Origin: Thalassospira sp. HF15
GTDB lineage: Bacteria > Pseudomonadota > Alphaproteobacteria > Rhodospirillales > Thalassospiraceae
DNA length: 64,000 bases
Direction: 5' to 3'
Assembly: GCF_011806525.1 (NCBI RefSeq)
Contig: NZ_JAAVKI010000001.1
Coordinates: 62,001 to 126,000 of the forward strand
Part shown: positions 60,536 through 64,000 of the stretch, piece after piece
Layout: each line of letters opens with the position of its first letter
Numbering within the stretch: the stretch's first letter is position 1
The notes under the pieces: model-generated
The model's database searches: none
What the model saw: the letters and a program-made list of their open reading frames with translations, nothing else
Told to the model about the DNA's origin: nothing
Translations under genes and position numbers: made by a program

Positions 60536-62182
60536 ATGTCTGCTGATAAAATGACCGCAAGCTGGGAAAAACTCGATCAACTGGGCGCGGAAGTTTCCGA
60601 AAAACTCAATCTGCGTCAGGCCTTTGCCGACGATCCCGCACGGTTTGAGCGCTATAGTGCGGCCCTTAACGACCTGTTTGTCGACTATTCCAAAAACCTG
60701 ATCACCGATGACGTGATGGCAGCCCTGACTGAGCTTGCCAAGGCGGCCAACGTCGAAGGCTGGCGCGACCGGATGTTTGCCGGGGACAAGATCAATATCA
60801 CCGAAAACCGGGCGGTCCTGCATACGGCCCTGCGCAACCTTGATGGCGGCCCGGTTGAGCTTGATGGTGCCGATGTCATGCCAGCGGTCAAGGATGTGCT
60901 CGCACGACTGAAAGACTTTGCTGCACGGGTACATTCCGGTGAATGGAAGGGCCATACCGGCAAGAAAATAACCGATGTTGTCAATATCGGCATTGGCGGG
61001 TCCGACCTTGGCCCGGTCATGGTCAACGAGGCGCTGCGCCCGTACCATATTGATGGCATTCGCTGCCATTTCGTGTCCAACGTCGATGGCGCGCATATTG
61101 TCGATACGCTGAAATTCCTGGATGCGGAAACGACGCTTTTCATCATCGCCTCCAAAACCTTCACCACGGACGAGACACTGACCAACGCCTATTCGGCGCG
61201 GGACTGGCTTGTCGGGATGCTCAAGAACGAAGCGGCCGTTGCCAAGCATTTCGTTGCCGTTTCAACCGCCCTTGATAAGGTCGCGGCATTTGGCATTGAT
61301 ACCGACAATGCATTTGGTTTCTGGGACTGGGTTGGTGGGCGTTACAGCCTGTGGTCGGCGATTGGTCTGCCGATCATTCTCGCAGTTGGCTATGAAAAGT
61401 TCGAAGAATTGCTGCGCGGTGCGCAGTCGATGGATAACCATTTCAAAACAGCGCCGATTGAAACCAACATTCCGATGATCCTTGGCCTGATCGGCGTGTG
61501 GTATCGCAATGTTTTGGGCGCATCCAGTCAGGCAATCCTGCCTTACGATCAGCACTTGTCGCGTCTGCCAGCCTATTTGCAGCAGGCCGATATGGAAAGT
61601 AACGGCAAATCGGTCACCCGTGATGGCAAACCGATTGCCTATGAAACCGGTCCGATCATCTGGGGTGAACCGGGCACGAACGGCCAGCATGCCTTTTATC
61701 AGCTGATCCATCAGGGCACAGAACTGATCCCGGTTGATTTCATCATGGCGGCCAATGCGTTGCATCCGCTGGCCAATCATCATGACAAGCTGGTCTCGAA
61801 CTGCCTTGCACAGGCAGAGGCGCTTATGCGTGGCAAGACCGAGGATGAGGTGCGCGAAGAGCTCTCTGGCAGTGATTTGAGCCCGGCCGAGATTGATGTG
61901 CTGGCACCGCAAAAGGTGTTTGATGGTAACAAGCCCAGCACCATGATCCTCTATAAGCAGCTTGATCCCTTCACCCTTGGTCGACTGGTGGCGATGTATG
62001 AACACAAGATCTTTGTTCAGGGCATCATCTGGAACGTCAATTCCTATGACCAGTGGGGTGTTGAACTTGGCAAGCAGCTTGCCAAGGAACTGCTACCGAT
62101 GGTCGAGGGCAAGGAAGATGTCGGCTCGCGCGATGCATCCACTGCCGGTCTGATCAAGCGCCTGCATGCGTTGCGTGACTAG
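60536..62182 (+). CDS. pgi: Glucose-6-phosphate isomerase
   Basis: 548 residues from ATG 60536, next to GAGGGTGG; E. coli Pgi is 549. GTG 60506 would add ten residues. The fold's markers are [13 protein letters not shown] (about residue 145), the signature [32 protein letters not shown] (about 335) with catalytic Glu, and [13 protein letters not shown] with catalytic His. It interconverts glucose and fructose 6-phosphate. Behind the fructokinase it would feed fructose into the Entner-Doudoroff or pentose phosphate route. Confidence 0.97.
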   Translation: MSADKMTASWEKLDQLGAEVSEKLNLRQAFADDPARFERYSAALNDLFVDYSKNLITDDVMAALTELAKAANVEGWRDRMFAGDKINITENRAVLHTALRNLDGGPVELDGADVMPAVKDVLARLKDFAARVHSGEWKGHTGKKITDVVNIGIGGSDLGPVMVNEALRPYHIDGIRCHFVSNVDGAHIVDTLKFLDAETTLFIIASKTFTTDETLTNAYSARDWLVGMLKNEAAVAKHFVAVSTALDKVAAFGIDTDNAFGFWDWVGGRYSLWSAIGLPIILAVGYEKFEELLRGAQSMDNHFKTAPIETNIPMILGLIGVWYRNVLGASSQAILPYDQHLSRLPAYLQQADMESNGKSVTRDGKPIAYETGPIIWGEPGTNGQHAFYQLIHQGTELIPVDFIMAANALHPLANHHDKLVSNCLAQAEALMRGKTEDEVREELSGSDLSPAEIDVLAPQKVFDGNKPSTMILYKQLDPFTLGRLVAMYEHKIFVQGIIWNVNSYDQWGVELGKQLAKELLPMVEGKEDVGSRDASTAGLIKRLHALRD

Positions 62183-62188
62183 GGCCGT

Positions 62189-62479
62189 TTAGTCATCGTT
62201 CTCGTCATCGGGGACGATGCGCAACCGATAATGACCTGAAGGGCGGTTTTGGCCATGGCTGATACCGCCCTTTTCAAATGTCAGCTTGCCCTCAGCACAT
62301 AGTTGATCTGCGACCTGATGCACGCGCGGCATCAAATCCCGCCAATAGGAGCCGAAGGTTTTGGCAACCTCGGACGGGCAGAGCGTTTTGGCGGCCCCGC
62401 GTTGTGTCGCCATATCAATCATGCGTTGGCGCAGGATGGCATAGGTTGGCGGATCTTCGTCTTTTTGATCAAACATCAT
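62189..62479 (-). CDS. DUF3253 family protein
   Basis: 96 residues from ATG 62479, which overlaps the stop of the upstream DUF2256 gene by four bases, a good reason to prefer it to longer frames. The sequence TYAILRQRMIDMATQRGAAKTLCPSEVAKTFGSYWRDLMPRVHQVADQLCAEGKLTFEKGG reads as a winged-helix-like DUF3253 domain. Such domains may bind nucleic acid, but no function is established. It is translated with the DUF2256 zinc-ribbon-like protein and sits six bases from the convergent pgi. Confidence 0.85.
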   Translation of the reverse strand: MMFDQKDEDPPTYAILRQRMIDMATQRGAAKTLCPSEVAKTFGSYWRDLMPRVHQVADQLCAEGKLTFEKGGISHGQNRPSGHYRLRIVPDDENDD

Positions 62480-62670
62480 GATGATTGATCCTGCAGGTTC
62501 GTTTTTGCAGGCTGTTTTCGCTGGCGTCGGCACCGATCCGAGCAATACTGAACCTCGTTCCAGCAATCCTTCCATTTGCGCCGCCAGTTAAAGGGGCGTG
62601 CACACATCACGCAGGTTTTCTGCGGCAGGTCTGATTTGCTGTGGCGATGACCATTGGCATTTTTCGGCAT
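62476..62670 (-). CDS. DUF2256 small cysteine-rich protein
   Basis: 64 residues. Two cysteine pairs, CVMC near residue 20 and YCSDRC near 42, flank the RPFNWRRKWKDCWNEVQYCS motif of DUF2256, likely a zinc-binding knuckle. The protein is very basic, suggesting nucleic-acid contact. It overlaps the DUF3253 gene by four bases and lies 22 bases behind the FAD protein gene's end on the opposite side, so the three minus-strand genes 63739-62189 may form one unit. Function unknown. Confidence 0.85.
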   Translation of the reverse strand: MPKNANGHRHSKSDLPQKTCVMCARPFNWRRKWKDCWNEVQYCSDRCRRQRKQPAKTNLQDQSS

Positions 62671-62692
62671 GACAATGCGTTCGGAATATAGG

Positions 62693-63739
62693 TTACCCGA
62701 TCAGGGCTTCGACCATGGCGTGTGCCGCCGTTCGGCCACTGCGCCAGGCGGCCTCGACCCGCGCGCCAAGGCACCAGTCACCTGCAGCAATCACCCGGCC
62801 ATTCATCCCATTGAGATGACTTTTTCCAAGTGGCAGCTCCGTACGGGCATAGCGCCACCGATGGGCTTGAACGGAATGCAGTTCTGGCAGTTTGACACCG
62901 CTGACATCGCGCAGGGCGGCAAGCAGCTTTTCAATCACACGGTCCTTGTCATCTTCAAGATGGGCGCGCGACCACTCCGGGCTGGCATGAAGTACCCACG
63001 GGTCCGGTGTGCGGCGATGGAACATATCACTGTTCTGGCTGCTGCGTGCGGCCCAGCTGATTTCCGGGCTGGGATAGAGCATTGCGTCAAAGCCGGTCGG
63101 AAGGGGCGTTTCAAACGCTGCCATCACCGCCCAGCATGGCGCCATGACAACCTCGTCAATCGGCGCATAGCGCGGGGCAAGGGGGCGCAAAAGGTCAGCG
63201 GCCTGCGGGGCAGGGGCAGTCACGATCACGCCATCAAACGGGCCGTAGCTGCCATCGAGATCGTCATGCAGCATAAAACTGCGCGGGCCGGCCGGTTCGA
63301 TCCCGACGATGCGATGTTGTTTCTGGATCGGGAAGGTATCGACCAACGGGCCGATCAGCTTGTTCATCTGCGGCGCACCCTGATACCAGGACTCTTCGGC
63401 CAGATTGCCAACGTGACGCGCAATCGGGGATAGGGCAGCACCCGATTGGGTCTGGGCCGGATTACCGCGATGCAGGTTCGGCGACCAGTTCTGAGCTGCG
63501 TTGAATTCCTTGGCCTCTTGCAGGAAGGCATTGAAGCCGGGATCACGCGCCGTAACGTATTGTGCCCCGTGATTGAAATAGCCAAAGTCTGTGCGCCGTG
63601 ATGCCAGACGCCCGCCAAGTCCACGGCTTTTTTCAAAGACGGTAACGTTCATGCCAATGCTGTGCAGGGTGCTTGCTGCCTTGAGACCTGCCATTCCGGC
63701 ACCGATCACGGCAATATTGATGTTCGACATCTTTGGCAT
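62693..63739 (-). CDS. Renalase-like NAD(P)/FAD-dependent amine oxidoreductase
   Basis: 348 residues from ATG 63739, seven bases after AGGAG; a longer frame to 63829 begins with a poor leader. The FAD fold is INIAVIGAGMAGLKAASTLHSIG (residues about 7-29), with GLGGRLASRR and FNHGAQYVTARDP following, typical of the renalase-like COG3380 group. Human renalase oxidises isomeric forms of NAD(P)H; bacterial relatives have similar activity. The C-terminal DWCLGARVEAAWRSGRTAAHAM contacts FAD. It is the last named gene before a divergent lipoprotein gene and may be co-transcribed with the DUF2256/DUF3253 genes. Confidence 0.87.
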   Translation of the reverse strand: MPKMSNINIAVIGAGMAGLKAASTLHSIGMNVTVFEKSRGLGGRLASRRTDFGYFNHGAQYVTARDPGFNAFLQEAKEFNAAQNWSPNLHRGNPAQTQSGAALSPIARHVGNLAEESWYQGAPQMNKLIGPLVDTFPIQKQHRIVGIEPAGPRSFMLHDDLDGSYGPFDGVIVTAPAPQAADLLRPLAPRYAPIDEVVMAPCWAVMAAFETPLPTGFDAMLYPSPEISWAARSSQNSDMFHRRTPDPWVLHASPEWSRAHLEDDKDRVIEKLLAALRDVSGVKLPELHSVQAHRWRYARTELPLGKSHLNGMNGRVIAAGDWCLGARVEAAWRSGRTAAHAMVEALIG

Positions 63740-63925
63740 CGGGACACTCCTGTTGGCTGATAACCCGTGGCGTTGTGGTGACGTCTTTCTGTTACGGGAA
63801 TTCCGTCCGGTTGGAGCAGTGCCTGCCATAAGAAATTTATGAAACTGTCACCACCGGTTCATCAAACCGTTACAGCAAACCCTCAGGCTGCACACTTTAT
63901 TGAAGGTTATTCCAAGGGGGAAAAT

Positions 63926-64000
63926 ATGCGTTCTTCACTGATGGCAACTGCTGCTGTTTCTTTGCTTCTGAGTGCCTGTGCTGGCACGCCGTCTGAAAAC
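63926..64000 (+). CDS. Start of a small lipoprotein gene (partial)
   Basis: Only 25 codons lie before the window ends. ATG 63926 follows CAAGGGGGAAAAT. The peptide is a lipoprotein signal: basic start, hydrophobic stretch, then the lipobox LLSAC with Cys at residue 18, so the product is lipid-anchored in the envelope. The rest is beyond the edge, so no family can be named. Confidence 0.75.
   Translation, partial: MRSSLMATAAVSLLLSACAGTPSEN

Noticed and set aside
1..64000. CRISPR arrays, tRNA or rRNA genes, insertion sequences, integrases
   Set aside because: I looked for regular repeats, cloverleaf-like sequences and transposase motifs and saw none; short tRNA genes could still be missed by eye.

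Overview
The window is dense, chromosome-type DNA from a Gram-negative heterotroph, most likely a marine alphaproteobacterium of the Rhodospirillales, close to Thalassospira. That placement is an inference. It rests on the moderately high G+C, the alphaproteobacterial flavour of the proteins, TRAP transport, choline/betaine metabolism and broad aromatic and polyamine catabolism. No rRNA, tRNA, insertion sequence, prophage or CRISPR array was seen. About 50 protein genes were assigned, two of them cut by the window edges.

Region by region. (1) 1-5276: beta-ketoadipate branch of protocatechuate degradation (end of pcaH, pcaG, pcaI, pcaJ, pcaF, then pcaB). (2) 5324-6866: a GNAT acetyltransferase, then a small DUF2892 membrane protein behind a perfect FNR-type box and a DUF442-type phosphatase-fold protein. 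(3) 6988-10158: a convergent pair, GNAT + C39-like peptidase against GNAT + RLAN + RimK-like ATP-grasp, which looks like a peptide-making or protein-modifying system of unknown product. (4) 10452-16900: tamA-tamB outer-membrane biogenesis pair; the TamA-like protein carries a lipobox. (5) 16913-25490: RpiR-type regulator, three RpiR-like operators, a TRAP transporter, an M81 peptidase, an arylformamidase-like hydrolase, an ornithine cyclodeaminase-family protein and a hot-dog thioesterase. (6) 25550-27393: GNAT and an alpha/beta hydrolase-OsmC fusion. (7) 27470-39059: a ten-gene minus-strand operon (polyamine-type ABC importer, class III aminotransferase, BKACE, acetylpolyamine deacetylase-like enzyme, FAD oxidase, M20 peptidase, RidA) divergent from a LysR regulator. 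(8) 39150-46869: orphan MoaD; choline ABC importer choXWV divergent from betIBA. (9) 47238-58042: polyamine catabolism (two PuuB-like oxidases, SpuC-like aminotransferase, PuuA, PuuR, PuuC, agmatinase-like) with a membrane-anchored isochorismatase-like protein and a group III truncated globin in between. (10) 58166-64000: tyrosine phosphatase, cupin, fructokinase, pgi, DUF3253/DUF2256 pair, renalase-like FAD protein and the start of a lipoprotein.

Taken together, most genes import small nitrogenous or aromatic compounds and break them down to central metabolites: protocatechuate to succinyl-CoA and acetyl-CoA, choline to glycine betaine, putrescine through gamma-glutamyl intermediates or direct transamination. 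Two catabolic operons have no obvious textbook substrate. For region 7 the enzyme set fits an N-acetylated beta-amino acid such as N-epsilon-acetyl-beta-lysine. The other is the RpiR/TRAP/M81 set in region 5. Together with the GNAT/ATP-grasp/C39 pair, these are the most promising undescribed systems here.
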